Of a stretch of 64,000 nt of DNA, positions 54,638-64,000 are shown piece after piece; positions within the stretch are counted from its first letter, which is position 1; each line of letters opens with the position of its first letter. The notes beneath the pieces are model-generated. The model was given only the letters and a program-made list of their open reading frames with translations. It made no database searches and was not told the origin of the DNA. Source of the DNA: Hylemonella sp. (GTDB taxonomy: Bacteria > Pseudomonadota > Gammaproteobacteria > Burkholderiales > Burkholderiaceae_C); the NCBI GenBank assembly GCA_030695415.1, contig JAUYQZ010000014.1, positions 83,965 through 147,964 of the forward strand. The letters are read 5' to 3'. Made by a program: the position numbers and the translations under genes.

Positions 54638-56203
54638 CTACCAGGGTGCAACGCGCAGCCAGACCTGGACCACCACCAGTCCAAAAGCAAATCCGATGCC
54701 TGCATAGACCAACCCTTGAAGCAGGCGATTGGTTCGACGCTGCTCGGCCAGGAGTTCTTCCAGTTCACGTTTGCCTCCGGCGGCGTTGTGCTTCAGGTAG
54801 TCGTGCAACAGGCGGGGAAGATCGGGCAGCATTTTGGCGTAACGCGGGGCCTGGTTCTTCAACTCCTCCAGCAGCCTGCGCGGGCCGATCTGGTCGGCCA
54901 TCCACTTCTCCAGGAAAGGTTTGGCCGTGCTCCAGAGGTCCAGCTCCGGGTCGAGCTCGCGGCCCAGGCCCTCGATATTGAGCAAGGTCTTCTGCAGCAG
55001 CACCAACTGCGGCTGGATTTCCACCTGGAAGCGGCGCGAGGTCTGGAACAGGCGCATCAGCACCATGCCCAGCGAAATTTCCTTGAGCGGGCGATCGAAG
55101 TAGGGCTCGCAGACCGCGCGGATCGCGGACTCCAGTTCATCCACCCGCGTACGCGCGGGCACCCAGCCGGACTCGATGTGAAGTTCAGCGACACGTTTGT
55201 AGTCGCGCCGGAAAAAGGCCGTGAAATTCTGCGCCAGGTATTCCTTGTCGTACTCGGTCAGCGTGCCCACGATGCCGAAGTCCAGCGAGATGTAGCGCCC
55301 GAAGGTGGCCGGATCGATGCTGACGAGAATGTTGCCCGGGTGCATGTCAGCATGGAAGAAGCCGTCACGAAACACCTGGGTGAAAAAGATGGTGACGCCG
55401 TCACGCGCCAGCTTCTTCATGTCGACGCCGGCTTCGCGCAGGCGCGCGGTCTGGCTGATCGGCAGGCCCTTCATGCGCTCCATCACGATCACCTCGCTCT
55501 GGCAGTAGTCCCAGAACATCTCGGGGATCAGGACCAGGTCCAGCCCGGCCATGTTGCGGCGCAATTGGGCCGCGCTGGCGGCCTCGCGCACCAGGTCCAG
55601 CTCATCGTGCAGGTACTTGTCGAACTCGGCCACCACCTCGCGCGGCTTCAGGCGCTTGCCATCGGACGACAGGCCCTCCACCCAACCGGCCATCAGGCGC
55701 ATCAGGCTCAGGTCCTTCTCGATGGCGGGCAGCATGCCCGGGCGCAAGACCTTGACGGCCACCTCCCGCTCCCGACCGTCCCGGTCGATCAGCTTGGCAA
55801 AATGAACCTGCGCGATCGACGCGCTGGCCACCGGCTGGCGCTCGAACTCGCTGAAGATCTGGTCCACCGGCTTGCGAAAGGCACGCTCGATGGTGGCCAC
55901 GGCCACGTCGGACGGGAAAGGCGGCACGCGGTCCTGCAGCCTGGCCAGCTCGTCAGCGATGTCGGCAGGCAACAGGTCGCGCCGGGTCGAGAGCACCTGG
56001 CCGAATTTGACGAAGATCGGGCCGAGGCGCTCCAGTGCCTCGCGCAGGCGCTGCCCGCGCGGCGCATTGAGATTGCGGCCGATCGAGACGATGCGTGCGA
56101 TCACCCGCAACCAGGGTCTCTGGAAACTGGTGAGAACCAGCCCGTCCAGACCGTAACGCAGCACGATCCAGACAATGTAGGCACCGCGCAGCAGGCGGGT
56201 CAT
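54638..56203 (-). CDS. ubiB: Ubiquinone biosynthesis regulatory kinase-like protein UbiB
   Basis: 521 residues of the ABC1/ADCK/COQ8 family. The KxGQ motif is in [16 protein letters not shown], the catalytic-like loop in [13 protein letters not shown] and the DFG-like [10 protein letters not shown]. Two C-terminal membrane helices ([20 protein letters not shown]) anchor it. UbiB is an atypical kinase/ATPase needed for ubiquinone synthesis. Its start overlaps the ubiJ stop in ATGA. Confidence 0.95.
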   Translation of the reverse strand: MTRLLRGAYIVWIVLRYGLDGLVLTSFQRPWLRVIARIVSIGRNLNAPRGQRLREALERLGPIFVKFGQVLSTRRDLLPADIADELARLQDRVPPFPSDVAVATIERAFRKPVDQIFSEFERQPVASASIAQVHFAKLIDRDGREREVAVKVLRPGMLPAIEKDLSLMRLMAGWVEGLSSDGKRLKPREVVAEFDKYLHDELDLVREAASAAQLRRNMAGLDLVLIPEMFWDYCQSEVIVMERMKGLPISQTARLREAGVDMKKLARDGVTIFFTQVFRDGFFHADMHPGNILVSIDPATFGRYISLDFGIVGTLTEYDKEYLAQNFTAFFRRDYKRVAELHIESGWVPARTRVDELESAIRAVCEPYFDRPLKEISLGMVLMRLFQTSRRFQVEIQPQLVLLQKTLLNIEGLGRELDPELDLWSTAKPFLEKWMADQIGPRRLLEELKNQAPRYAKMLPDLPRLLHDYLKHNAAGGKRELEELLAEQRRTNRLLQGLVYAGIGFAFGLVVVQVWLRVAPW

Positions 56204-56733
56204 TCCCTGGCTCCACGCGAGGGCGTGAGCCAGCCGCGCAGGCTGTCCAGGGCGCGGCGCGCGGCCTGCGCCAGGCCATGGGCCGGCGCGTCGCCGATGA
56301 TGCGCGCCAGGTCTTCCTCGATGTCCCAGCGCACGTGGTCGACCAGCCAGTTGATCTCGGCCGCCAGCTGCACATCACCCTGGATGCGCACCGCCGGCTT
56401 GTCCCCTGCCAGCGCCGCCTGGACCAGCGCCACGGGGGAAGCCTCGGTGACGGAGAGCGTCAGGTCGGCCGGGGCATCGAAGGCGGCCAGGTCCAGCAGA
56501 CCGGCGGGCGTGAGCTGCAGCTTGAACGCGAACTCGCGCCAGTGGAACAGCACCACCCGCCCCTTTTGCCGCGCCAGCCGGCTCATGGCCTCGGGCTCCT
56601 GCATCAGCACATGGTTGAGCAGCAGCACGATGCGTCGCTGCACTTCCTGCACGGCCCACGCGGGTGGCTGCAGGGTCGTGCCGAGCTGCTGGAAAACGTC
56701 TTCCAGCAATGAAAAAGGGGACTGTGTTGCCAT
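56200..56733 (-). CDS. ubiJ: Ubiquinone biosynthesis accessory factor UbiJ
   Basis: 177 residues. The SCP2-like fold is suggested by [40 protein letters not shown] and [20 protein letters not shown]; the last is the UbiJ signature. In E. coli UbiJ binds the lipid intermediates of the soluble Ubi complex. The position between ubiE (with one gene between) and ubiB fits the ubiE-ubiJ-ubiB order of gammaproteobacteria. Confidence 0.9.
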   Translation of the reverse strand: MATQSPFSLLEDVFQQLGTTLQPPAWAVQEVQRRIVLLLNHVLMQEPEAMSRLARQKGRVVLFHWREFAFKLQLTPAGLLDLAAFDAPADLTLSVTEASPVALVQAALAGDKPAVRIQGDVQLAAEINWLVDHVRWDIEEDLARIIGDAPAHGLAQAARRALDSLRGWLTPSRGARE

Positions 56734-56767
56734 AGTCCCCGATTATCAATTGAAACGAAGTGCGGAT

Positions 56768-57745
56768 TTACTGCAGTGCCTGCACCCCGGCGACCATCCA
56801 GCCGCGGCTCCCATCCCTGGGTTTGCTCATGTTCCAGACTTCCCGGAAAGGGCTCGGACCGGCGTTCAGGTCCTCGCGGACCATGCCCGAAAACTCGACG
56901 CTGGCCAGGTAGCCGTCGCCGAGCTCCTCGATACCCAGCAACTGGGCCTGCAACATTTGGACCTCGGTGAGGTTGAGGGCGCCGCCTGTGTGCTGCTCGC
57001 GCTCAGCCAGCTGGGCGCTGATTTCGCTCAGCATGTCGTCGGTCATCATGGCCCGCAGGGTGGCCATGTCGGCCTGATCCCAGGCGGCCTGCAGCAGGAT
57101 GAAGTTGCTCTTGGCAGCCTTGAGGAAGCCTTCGGCGTCGAAACCGGCAGGAACACTCCAGTTGCTGGCCAGGCCGGAGCCGATCACGATGCCGGAGGAA
57201 CCACCCTGTGTACCGGCGTTGTCGAACGCCGTGTGGCTGCGCTCCCAGGGGCGGGCCGACGCGTCGTTGCCCACGTTTTCCGGGCGATAGGCAGGCTGGG
57301 CGGTGGCCACGTTACCGGCACCGCCGGCGCCCTGGAAGGCGTAGGGGCTGCGATCCGTGGCCACCGACTGACGGCGACGCATGAACCAGCCGAAGGCCAC
57401 CATGGCCAGCAACACCGCCAGAGCGATCAGGATGAACTGGCCAAAGGCTTCGCCCAGACCCAGGGAACTGGCCAGCCAGGCGAGGCCCAGACCGGCGGCC
57501 AAGCCACCCAGCATGGCGCCCCAAGGCTTTTTCGGTGCGGCGGCAGCCGCGGCGGCCGGGGTCGCCGGCTTGGCCGGCGTCGCAGCATTCTGTGCCGGGG
57601 CTGCAGGAGCGGCAGGCGCGGCCTCGCGCTGCGTCACATTGCTCGACTGCTTGCCGACCGTCTTGCCGCCACCGAGCCGCTTGGCTTCGACGTTCACGGC
57701 ACCGAGGGCAAGGACCAGGGACAGGGCCAGAGACCAGAGTTTCAT
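56768..57745 (-). CDS. Tim44-like domain membrane protein
   Basis: 325 residues from ATG 57745, giving a signal-like start MKLWSLALSLVLALGAVNVE. A long Ala/Pro-rich linker is followed by two hydrophobic helices (GAMLGGLAAGLGLAWLASSL, FILIALAVLLAMVAFGWFMR), then a C-terminal Tim44/TIM44-like domain: FDAEGFLKAAKSNFILLQAA, MTDDMLSEISAQLAER and EFSGMVREDLNAG. Tim44-like proteins are known in mitochondrial import, but the bacterial role is unclear. It lies between ubiE and ubiJ, which may point to membrane or quinone-related work. Confidence 0.85.
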   Translation of the reverse strand: MKLWSLALSLVLALGAVNVEAKRLGGGKTVGKQSSNVTQREAAPAAPAAPAQNAATPAKPATPAAAAAAAPKKPWGAMLGGLAAGLGLAWLASSLGLGEAFGQFILIALAVLLAMVAFGWFMRRRQSVATDRSPYAFQGAGGAGNVATAQPAYRPENVGNDASARPWERSHTAFDNAGTQGGSSGIVIGSGLASNWSVPAGFDAEGFLKAAKSNFILLQAAWDQADMATLRAMMTDDMLSEISAQLAEREQHTGGALNLTEVQMLQAQLLGIEELGDGYLASVEFSGMVREDLNAGPSPFREVWNMSKPRDGSRGWMVAGVQALQ

Positions 57746-57804
57746 GCTTGCTCCAAAAATTCTGTAAGACCAACGCTTCCCGAACTTAACGCAAATCCGG
57801 GATG

Positions 57805-58536
57805 TCAGCACTTGATTCCAACATGAAGTGCCACCACCCCGCCATTCATGTTGTGAAAATCCACATGACCGAATCCGGCTTTCTTCATCAGGGTCTTGAG
57901 TTCCTCCTGGCCCGGGTGCATACGGATGGACTCGGCCAGGTAGCGGTAACTGTCGGCGTCGCCAGCCACCAGCTTGCCCAAACGGGGCAGGATCTTGAAG
58001 GAATACCAGTCGTAAGCCTTGGCCAGGGGGGGCGCCACTTTCGAGAATTCCAGCACCAGCAACTTACCGCCAGGCTTGAGGACGCGACACATCTCGGCCA
58101 GGGCCACGTCCTTGTGGGTCATGTTGCGCAGGCCGAAGGCCACGCTGACCAGGTCGAAATGGCGGTCCGGGAAAGGCAGCTTTTCGGCGTCGCACACCAC
58201 GGTGGGCAGGACCACGCCCGCATCCAGCAGCCGGTCGCGGCCCACACGCAGCATGGCCTCGTTGATGTCGGTGTGCACGACCTGGCCGGTCTTGCCGACC
58301 TTCTTGGCGAAGGCCAGGGCGAGATCGCCGGTGCCGCCCGCGATGTCCAGGGCGCGGTCGCCCTCCTTCAGGTTCGCGACCGTGACGGCGTAGGCCTTCC
58401 AGACCCGGTGCAGCCCTGCGGACATGAGATCGTTCATGACGTCGTATTTCGACGCCACCGAATCGAACACGCCGCGCACGCGGCGGGCCTTCTCGGCCTC
58501 GTCGACCGTCTCGAATCCGAAGTGCGTACTGCTCAT
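57805..58536 (-). CDS. ubiE: Ubiquinone/menaquinone C-methyltransferase UbiE
   Basis: SAM-dependent methyltransferase acting on the quinone ring. 243 residues: [40 protein letters not shown], the SAM-binding [18 protein letters not shown] and [20 protein letters not shown]. It starts the ubi cluster and lies 2 bases after the DUF971 gene. Confidence 0.96.
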   Translation of the reverse strand: MSSTHFGFETVDEAEKARRVRGVFDSVASKYDVMNDLMSAGLHRVWKAYAVTVANLKEGDRALDIAGGTGDLALAFAKKVGKTGQVVHTDINEAMLRVGRDRLLDAGVVLPTVVCDAEKLPFPDRHFDLVSVAFGLRNMTHKDVALAEMCRVLKPGGKLLVLEFSKVAPPLAKAYDWYSFKILPRLGKLVAGDADSYRYLAESIRMHPGQEELKTLMKKAGFGHVDFHNMNGGVVALHVGIKC

Positions 58537-58538
58537 GG

Positions 58539-58952
58539 TCAGTGGCTGCTGCAGCCGTGGCCGGCTTTTTCGGGCATGGGCGCGTCGCGGCCCACGCCGG
58601 CCGCTTTCAGGCGGGCCTCGTAGTCGGCCCAGAGTTGATCCTGCTGCGAGCCGAGGAAATACAGGTAATCCCAGGAAAAGATGCCGCTGTCGTGGCCGTC
58701 CGAGAAGCTTGGTTGCACGGCGTAGTTGCCCACGGGCTCCAGGGCCGCCAGCGTCACCTCGCGCTTGCCGGTCTGCAGCACTTCCTGGCCCGGGCCATGG
58801 CCCTGCACCTCGGCCGAGGGCGAGTACACGCGCATCAGCTCGAAGGGGATGCGAAAGGTCTGGCCGTCAGAAAAGGCAATTTCCAGCACACGCGACGTGC
58901 TATGCACCGTCAGATCCTGCGGCGTCGGGGCGCCGGATTGCAAACCTGCCAT
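58539..58952 (-). CDS. DUF971 (gamma-butyrobetaine hydroxylase-like N-terminal) protein
   Basis: 137 residues from ATG 58952, with GAGGTG upstream. The fold is shown by [54 protein letters not shown] and [20 protein letters not shown]. The C-terminus is His/Cys rich (GHGCSSH). DUF971 proteins carry metal or Fe-S-related sites in some members; the function is unsettled. It lies 2 bases upstream of ubiE. Confidence 0.9.
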   Translation of the reverse strand: MAGLQSGAPTPQDLTVHSTSRVLEIAFSDGQTFRIPFELMRVYSPSAEVQGHGPGQEVLQTGKREVTLAALEPVGNYAVQPSFSDGHDSGIFSWDYLYFLGSQQDQLWADYEARLKAAGVGRDAPMPEKAGHGCSSH

Positions 58953-59015
58953 GGGAGTCACCTCGTTGATTGAAACCTGATTATCCCCAGACCGCCGACA
59001 CCGCCACCAGCAGGG

Positions 59016-62000
59016 TCATACCAGCACACGCTCGATGCCCCCGGCGTTGGCCGCGGCCACGTACTGGGGCATCCACTGCTCGCCCAGGATCTGACGCGCC
59101 ATCTCGACCACGATGTAATCTGCCTCCAGCAGGCCGTTCTGCAGGTCGTTGCCGTAGCGGTTCAGACCCTGCAGGCAACTGGGGCAGCTGGTCAGGACCT
59201 TGACGTTGTCCTTCGCCCCCACCAGGCCAGCCTCGCGCAGCTCGGTTTCACCCTTGCGGATTTCCTCTTCCTTGCGAAAACGCACCTGGGTCGACACATC
59301 GGGCCGGGTCACGCCCAGGGTGCCGGACTCGCCGCAGCAGCGCTCGCTCTTGAGCACGTTGTCCTTCGAGTCGCCGGCCAGCAAGGTGCGCACCGTTTTC
59401 ATCGAATCGCCCAGCTTCATCGGGTTGTGGCAGGGCTCGTGGTAGAGGTAACCGCCCTGGGCGCCACTGAGCTTGATGCCCTTTTCCAGCAGGAACTCGT
59501 GAATGTCGATGATGCGGCAGCCCGGGAAGATCTCCTCGAACTTGTAACCCTGCAGCTGGTCGTAGCAGGTTCCGCAGCTCACCACCACCGTCTTGATGTC
59601 CAGATAGTTCAGGGTGTTGGCCACGCGGTGGAAGAGCACCCGGTTGTCGGTGATCATCTTCTCCGCCTTGTCGAACTGCCCACTGCCGCGCTGCGGGTAG
59701 CCACAGCACAGGTAACCCGGGGGCAGCACGGTCTGTACGCCTGCATGCCAGAGCATGGCCTGGGTGGCCAAGCCCACCTGGCTGAACAGGCGCTCAGAGC
59801 CGCAGCCGGGGAAGTAGAACACCGCCTCGGTCTCGGCAGTGGTCGCCTGCGGGTCGCGGATGATCGGAACGTAGTCGGCGTCCTCGATGTCCAGCAAGGC
59901 ACGCGCCGTCTTCTTGGGCAGGCCGCCAGGCATCTTCTTGTTGATGAAATGGATGATCTGCTCTTTGATCGGCGCGGTACCCACCGTGGCGGGCGGCCGG
60001 GCAGTCTGCCTCTTCGCCACCACACGCAAGAGCTGGTTGGCCAGGCGCTGGGCCTTGAAGCCTACGTCCACCATGGCCGAGCGCATGAACTTGATGGTCT
60101 CGGGGTTGGTGGCATTGAGGAAGAACATGGCCGCTGCATTGCCGGGGCGGAAAGACTTCTGCCCCATCTTGCGCAGCAGGTTGCGCATGTTCATGGTCAC
60201 ATCGCCGAAGTCGATCTTCACCGGGCAGGGCGAGAGGCATTTGTGGCAGACCGTGCAGTGGTCGGCCACGTCCTCGAACTCCTGCCAGTGGCGGATCGAG
60301 ATGCCGCGACGGGTCTGCTCTTCGTACAGGAAGGCCTCGACCAGCAGCGAGGTCGCCAGGATCTTGTCGCGCGGGCTGTAGAGCAGGTTGGCGCGCGGCA
60401 CGTGGGTGGAGCACACCGGTTTGCACTTGCCACAGCGCAGGCAGTCCTTGACACTGTCGGCAATCGCCCCGATGTCGCTCTGCTGCATGATCAGCGACTC
60501 GTGACCCATGAGGCCGAAGCTCGGTGTGTAGGCCTGGCTCAGATCCGCCGGCAGCGCCACATCGCGCAGCAGCTTGCCGCGGTTGAAGTGGCCTTCGGGG
60601 TCGATGCGGCGCTTGTAATCGGCGAAGGGCGCCAGCTCGGCATCGCTCAGGAATTCCAGCTTGGTGATGCCGATGCCGTGCTCGCCCGAGATCACTCCGT
60701 CCAGCGAACGCGCCAGCGCCATGATGCGCTTGACCGCCCCATGCGCCGCCTGAAGCATCTCGTAGTCGTCGCTGTTGACCGGAATATTGGTGTGCACATT
60801 GCCATCGCCGGCATGCATGTGCAGCGCCACCCAGACCCGGCCCTTGAGCACGCGTTGCTGGATCGCGGTGCACTCGGCCAGCATGGGCTCGAAGGCGCGG
60901 CCGGTGAAGATGTCCTGCAGCGGCGCGCGGATCTGGGTCTTCCAGCTCGCGCGCAAGGAATGGTCCTGCAGTTGCGGGAACAGCGCATCCACCCGGTCCA
61001 GCCAATCCTGCCACTGGGTGCGCACCTCGTGCACCAGGGCCCGGGCCTGGGCCACGCGCTCCTCCATCAGTTCTGCGGAAGGCGCCTCGTTGGCATCATC
61101 GGGCTTGCCGATTGTCAGCAGGTGCGTGAGGCTGCCCTCGCCAAAGAAGATCTCCAGCTCGTCGCAGAGCTTGAGCTTGTTGCGCAGCGACAGCTCGATG
61201 TTGATGCGCTCGATGCCGTCGGTGTACTCGGCCATGCGCGGCAGCGGAATCACCACGTCCTCGTTGATCTTGAAGGCGTTGGTGTGCTTGCTGATGGCGG
61301 CCGTGCGCTTGCGGTCCAGCCAGAATTTCTTGCGCGCCTCGGAGCTGATGGCGATGAAACCCTCGCCGCTGCGCGAATTCGCGATGCGCACCACCTCGCT
61401 GGTGGCGCGCGCCACGGCGTCGGTGTCGTCGCCCACGATATCGCCGACCAGCACCATCTTGGGCAGGCCGCCGCGTTTGCTCTTGGTCGCGTAGCCCACG
61501 GCCTTCAGATAGCGGTCATCCAGATGCTCCAGGCCGGCGAGCAGCACGCCTGTTCGCTTCTGCTCCGCGAACATGAAGTCCTTGATCTCCACGATGCTGG
61601 GCACCGCGTCTCGCGCGTGGCCAAAAAACTCGAGGCAGACCGTTCGCGTGTGCGCCGGCATGCGGTGCAGGATCCAGCGTGCGCTGGTAATCAGACCGTC
61701 ACAGCCCTCCTTCTGCACGCCGGGCAGGCCGGAGAGGAACTTGTCCGTCACGTCCTTGCCCAGGCCTTCCTTGCGGAAACTCGGGCCCGGGATATCCAGG
61801 CGCTCGGCGCGCACCAGCTTCTTGCCATCGGCCTCGAAGTACCTGAGCTCGAAGCTGGCGACGTCGGCGTCGTGGATCTTGCCCAGGTTGTGATTGACGC
61901 GGGTGACTTCCAGCCAGCCCGCGTCGGGCGTAACCATGCGCCAACTGGCCAGGTTGTCCAGCGCCGTGCCCCAGAGCACGGCCTTCTTGCCGCCCGCGTT

Positions 62001-62903
62001 CATCGCGATATTGCCGCCTATGCAGGAGGCTTCGGCCGAGGTCGGGTCCACCGCGAAGACAAACCCCGCGCGCTCGGCCGCATCAGCCACACGCTGCGTG
62101 ACCACACCAGCCTCGGTCCAGAGGGTGGGCACGGGCTTGTCGAGGCCGGGGAGCTGCAGCATCTCCACCTCGGTCATGGCCTCGAGCTTCTCGGTGTTGA
62201 TGACCGCACTCTTCCAGCTCAGCGGAATGGCGCCGCCCGTGTAGCCCGTGCCACCGCCGCGCGGGATGATGGTCAGGCCCAGTTCGATGCAGCCCTTGAC
62301 CAGGCGCGCCATCTCGGCCTCGCTGTCGGGGGTGAGAACGACGAAGGGGTATTCGACACGCCAGTCGGTCGCATCCGTCACATGCGACACCCGCGACAGA
62401 CCATCGAATTTGACGTTGTCCTTGGCGGTCAGACGGCTCAGCGTGCGCTGGGCCTTGCGGCGCAGGGCGGCGATCTCCTGGAAGGAAGCGTCGAACGACG
62501 CCACCGCGCGGCTGGCGGCCTCCAGCAACTCGACCACCAGCGCGTCGCGCTGCGGATCGGCCTGGGGCGTACGGCGCTTTTGCACCTCGCCCAGGCGGTG
62601 GTGCAGGGCTTCGACCAGCAATTGGCGGCGCTTCGGCGTATCCAGCAGGTCGTCCTGCAGATAAGGGTTGCGCTGCACCACCCAGATATCGCCCAGCACC
62701 TCGTACAGCATCCGGGCCGAGCGGCCGGTTCGGCGCTCCTCGCGCAACTCGTTCAGCACGTCCCACGCACGGGGGCCGAGCAGCCGGATGACGATCTCGC
62801 GGTCGGAAAAGGAGGTGTAGTTGTAGGGGATTTCGCGGATGCGCTCGTGCGGCACGTGGCCGGCCGTGTCCACGAAATGAGCTAGCGGAGTCGGTGCGTT
62901 CAT
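59016..62903 (-). CDS. Large FAD/Fe-S oxidoreductase with DUF3683 domain
   Basis: 1295 residues. Order of domains: DUF3683 (about 1-160; [20 protein letters not shown]), FAD-binding PCMH ([40 protein letters not shown]), FAD-linked oxidase C-terminal ([29 protein letters not shown]), two 4Fe-4S motifs ([11 protein letters not shown] and [12 protein letters not shown]), then two CCG-type cysteine-rich domains ([44 protein letters not shown]). It is a relative of D-lactate/glycolate/2-hydroxyglutarate dehydrogenases, and all subunit functions are on one chain. The substrate is probably a D-2-hydroxy acid, but not proven. No neighbour helps. Confidence 0.9.
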   Translation of the reverse strand: MNAPTPLAHFVDTAGHVPHERIREIPYNYTSFSDREIVIRLLGPRAWDVLNELREERRTGRSARMLYEVLGDIWVVQRNPYLQDDLLDTPKRRQLLVEALHHRLGEVQKRRTPQADPQRDALVVELLEAASRAVASFDASFQEIAALRRKAQRTLSRLTAKDNVKFDGLSRVSHVTDATDWRVEYPFVVLTPDSEAEMARLVKGCIELGLTIIPRGGGTGYTGGAIPLSWKSAVINTEKLEAMTEVEMLQLPGLDKPVPTLWTEAGVVTQRVADAAERAGFVFAVDPTSAEASCIGGNIAMNAGGKKAVLWGTALDNLASWRMVTPDAGWLEVTRVNHNLGKIHDADVASFELRYFEADGKKLVRAERLDIPGPSFRKEGLGKDVTDKFLSGLPGVQKEGCDGLITSARWILHRMPAHTRTVCLEFFGHARDAVPSIVEIKDFMFAEQKRTGVLLAGLEHLDDRYLKAVGYATKSKRGGLPKMVLVGDIVGDDTDAVARATSEVVRIANSRSGEGFIAISSEARKKFWLDRKRTAAISKHTNAFKINEDVVIPLPRMAEYTDGIERINIELSLRNKLKLCDELEIFFGEGSLTHLLTIGKPDDANEAPSAELMEERVAQARALVHEVRTQWQDWLDRVDALFPQLQDHSLRASWKTQIRAPLQDIFTGRAFEPMLAECTAIQQRVLKGRVWVALHMHAGDGNVHTNIPVNSDDYEMLQAAHGAVKRIMALARSLDGVISGEHGIGITKLEFLSDAELAPFADYKRRIDPEGHFNRGKLLRDVALPADLSQAYTPSFGLMGHESLIMQQSDIGAIADSVKDCLRCGKCKPVCSTHVPRANLLYSPRDKILATSLLVEAFLYEEQTRRGISIRHWQEFEDVADHCTVCHKCLSPCPVKIDFGDVTMNMRNLLRKMGQKSFRPGNAAAMFFLNATNPETIKFMRSAMVDVGFKAQRLANQLLRVVAKRQTARPPATVGTAPIKEQIIHFINKKMPGGLPKKTARALLDIEDADYVPIIRDPQATTAETEAVFYFPGCGSERLFSQVGLATQAMLWHAGVQTVLPPGYLCCGYPQRGSGQFDKAEKMITDNRVLFHRVANTLNYLDIKTVVVSCGTCYDQLQGYKFEEIFPGCRIIDIHEFLLEKGIKLSGAQGGYLYHEPCHNPMKLGDSMKTVRTLLAGDSKDNVLKSERCCGESGTLGVTRPDVSTQVRFRKEEEIRKGETELREAGLVGAKDNVKVLTSCPSCLQGLNRYGNDLQNGLLEADYIVVEMARQILGEQWMPQYVAAANAGGIERVLV

Positions 62904-63103
62904 GGCAGTCTGGAATAGCAGCCAGAACGGTTCACCGGCTGAGGCGAGATGTTACCGCAGTGCAGCAAAGCGTCTCGGACCGGCGCACCGGACCCCTATC
63001 CGCATCATGGAAACCCCGAATCCGTCGATGACCGTAACCGGGGCTTAATCTGTTTGTCACATTGCCCCCCTAGTCTGGCAAGCTTGTCCATAAGGAGCCC
63101 CGC

Positions 63104-64000
63104 ATGAAACTTTCCATGAAACTGAGCGTCGCCGCCCTGTCGGCCCTGCTGCTCGCCCCCGCCCAGGCCCAGACCGAGATCCAGTGGTGGCATTCGATGA
63201 CGGGTGGCCTGAACGACTGGGTCATCGACCTGGCCAACGGCTTCAATACCAGCCAGAAGGAATTCAAGGTCGTCCCCACCTACAAGGGGACTTATGACGA
63301 ATCGATGACCGCGTCCATCGCCGCCTTCCGCGCCGGCAATGCCCCGCACATCCTGCAGGTGTTCGAGGTGGGCACCGCCACCATGATGGCGGCCAAGGGC
63401 GCCATCGTGCCCGTCGGCAAGGTGCTGAGCGACGCCGGCTACAAATTCGACCCCAAGGCCTACATCCCCGCCGTGGTGGGCTTTTACACGGCCCCCAGCG
63501 GACAGATGCTGAGCTTCCCGCTCAACAGCTCGACCACCGTGCTGAACTACAACAAGGACATGTTCCGCAAAGCCGGCCTGGACCCCAACAAGCCGCCGCA
63601 GACCTGGCCGGAGCTGGTGCTCGCTGCGGCCAAGCTCAAGGCATCGGGCGTGAGCTGCCCCTTCACCACGAGCTGGCAGACCTGGACGCAGCTGGAGAGT
63701 TTCTCCACCTGGCACAACACCCTGTTTGCGACCCAGAACAATGGTTTCGGCGGCACCTCGGCCCGCCTGGCCTTCAACAGCCCGCTGCATGTGCGCCACA
63801 TCGAGAACCTGGCCAATATGTCCAAGCAGGGCCTGTTCCACTACCGCGGCCGCGGCAACAAGGGCGATGCGCCTTTCTATTCGGGTGAATGCGCCATGGC
63901 CACGGCCAGCTCGTCCACCTACGCCAGCATCAAGAAGAACGCCAAGTTCGATTTCGGCATCGCGCCCCTGCCCTACTACCCGGATGTGGCAGGCACCCCG
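63104..64000 (+). CDS. ugpB: sn-Glycerol-3-phosphate ABC transporter binding protein (3' part beyond window)
   Basis: Starts at ATG 63104 with AAGGAG upstream and is open to the window end, giving about 299 residues of some 430. A signal peptide (MKLSMKLSVAALSALLLAPA) precedes TEIQWWHSMTGGLNDWVIDL; ATYKGTY-like VVPTYKGTYDESMTASIAAF and FPLNSSTTVLNYNKDMFRKA are typical of UgpB, the binding protein for glycerol 3-phosphate or its diesters. The ugpAEC genes would be expected downstream. The 200 bases before it hold a possible but weak Pho-box-like TTGTCACA (63054-63061). Confidence 0.92.
   Translation, partial: MKLSMKLSVAALSALLLAPAQAQTEIQWWHSMTGGLNDWVIDLANGFNTSQKEFKVVPTYKGTYDESMTASIAAFRAGNAPHILQVFEVGTATMMAAKGAIVPVGKVLSDAGYKFDPKAYIPAVVGFYTAPSGQMLSFPLNSSTTVLNYNKDMFRKAGLDPNKPPQTWPELVLAAAKLKASGVSCPFTTSWQTWTQLESFSTWHNTLFATQNNGFGGTSARLAFNSPLHVRHIENLANMSKQGLFHYRGRGNKGDAPFYSGECAMATASSSTYASIKKNAKFDFGIAPLPYYPDVAGTP

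Noticed and set aside
54482-57826. An 1114-codon open frame antisense to ubiB, ubiJ and the Tim44-like gene
   Set aside because: It runs across three well-supported genes and shows no recognisable domain; a codon-bias shadow.
59427-62885. An 1152-codon open frame antisense to the large oxidoreductase
   Set aside because: The minus-strand gene has all expected motifs; the plus-strand frame has none.

Overview
The window is a dense, high-G+C stretch of bacterial chromosome of betaproteobacterial type, most likely order Burkholderiales and family Comamonadaceae. The placement rests on gene order (rph-PP2C-kinase / yicC-gmk-rpoZ-spoT; ispE-tRNA-Gln-prs-rplY-pth; ubiE-ubiJ-ubiB ... aspS-nudB; rhodanese-grxC-secB-gpsA), on the protein families, and on intergenic sequences that resemble, from memory, short repeats of Comamonadaceae genomes. 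No rRNA operon, prophage, insertion sequence, integrase or CRISPR array is visible. Nearly all of it looks like core chromosome; no gap above 300 bases lacks a gene.

Layout. 1-7.2 kb: partial rph, a PP2C phosphatase overlapping a Ser/Thr kinase, then divergently yicC, gmk, rpoZ and the (p)ppGpp enzyme spoT, meeting greB tail to tail. 7.4-10.1 kb: three exported proteins (kelch, YtkA-like, di-heme peroxidase). 10.2-11.8 kb: tRNA-Arg, an orphan amino-acid-type binding protein and a CAT-anticodon tRNA. 11.9-16.4 kb: hrcA, nadK, recN, rapZ. 16.4-20.3 kb: mutM, a dynamin-like GTPase and mutY on the minus strand. 20.3-26.5 kb: TPR protein, lolB, ispE, tRNA-Gln, prs, rplY, pth and a small secreted protein. 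26.5-30.7 kb (minus): ferredoxin, histidine phosphatase, UspA, coaD, nadA, nadC.

30.8-38.5 kb is the most distinctive part, a cyanophycin locus. A DUF1854 gene and a composite ABC transporter (PH-like N-terminal region, zinc ribbon, membrane domain, ATPase) are divergent from two tandem cyanophycin synthetase genes. The second is a complete CphA. The first keeps its ATP-grasp half but has lost the Mur-ligase P-loop lysine and C-terminal domain. Cyanophycin is a multi-L-arginyl-poly-aspartate nitrogen reserve; no cyanophycinase lies in the window.

38.5-49 kb: gpsA-secB-grxC-rhodanese, gpmA, a C-terminal processing protease, moeB-like, a secreted nuclease, a GGDEF cyclase overlapping a MinD/FlhG-like ATPase, and a divergent folE next to a BLUF blue-light sensor. 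47.7-58.9 kb (minus): DUF971, ubiE, Tim44-like, ubiJ, ubiB, a sodium/solute symporter, fmdB, DUF502, aspS, nudB, an EEP-family phosphodiesterase and clsB. 59-62.9 kb: a 1295-residue flavin/iron-sulfur oxidoreductase. The window ends inside a ugpB-like binding protein.

Many neighbours overlap by ATGA or GTGA, so translational coupling is widespread. All functions come from reading the sequence and recalling families; no database search was run.
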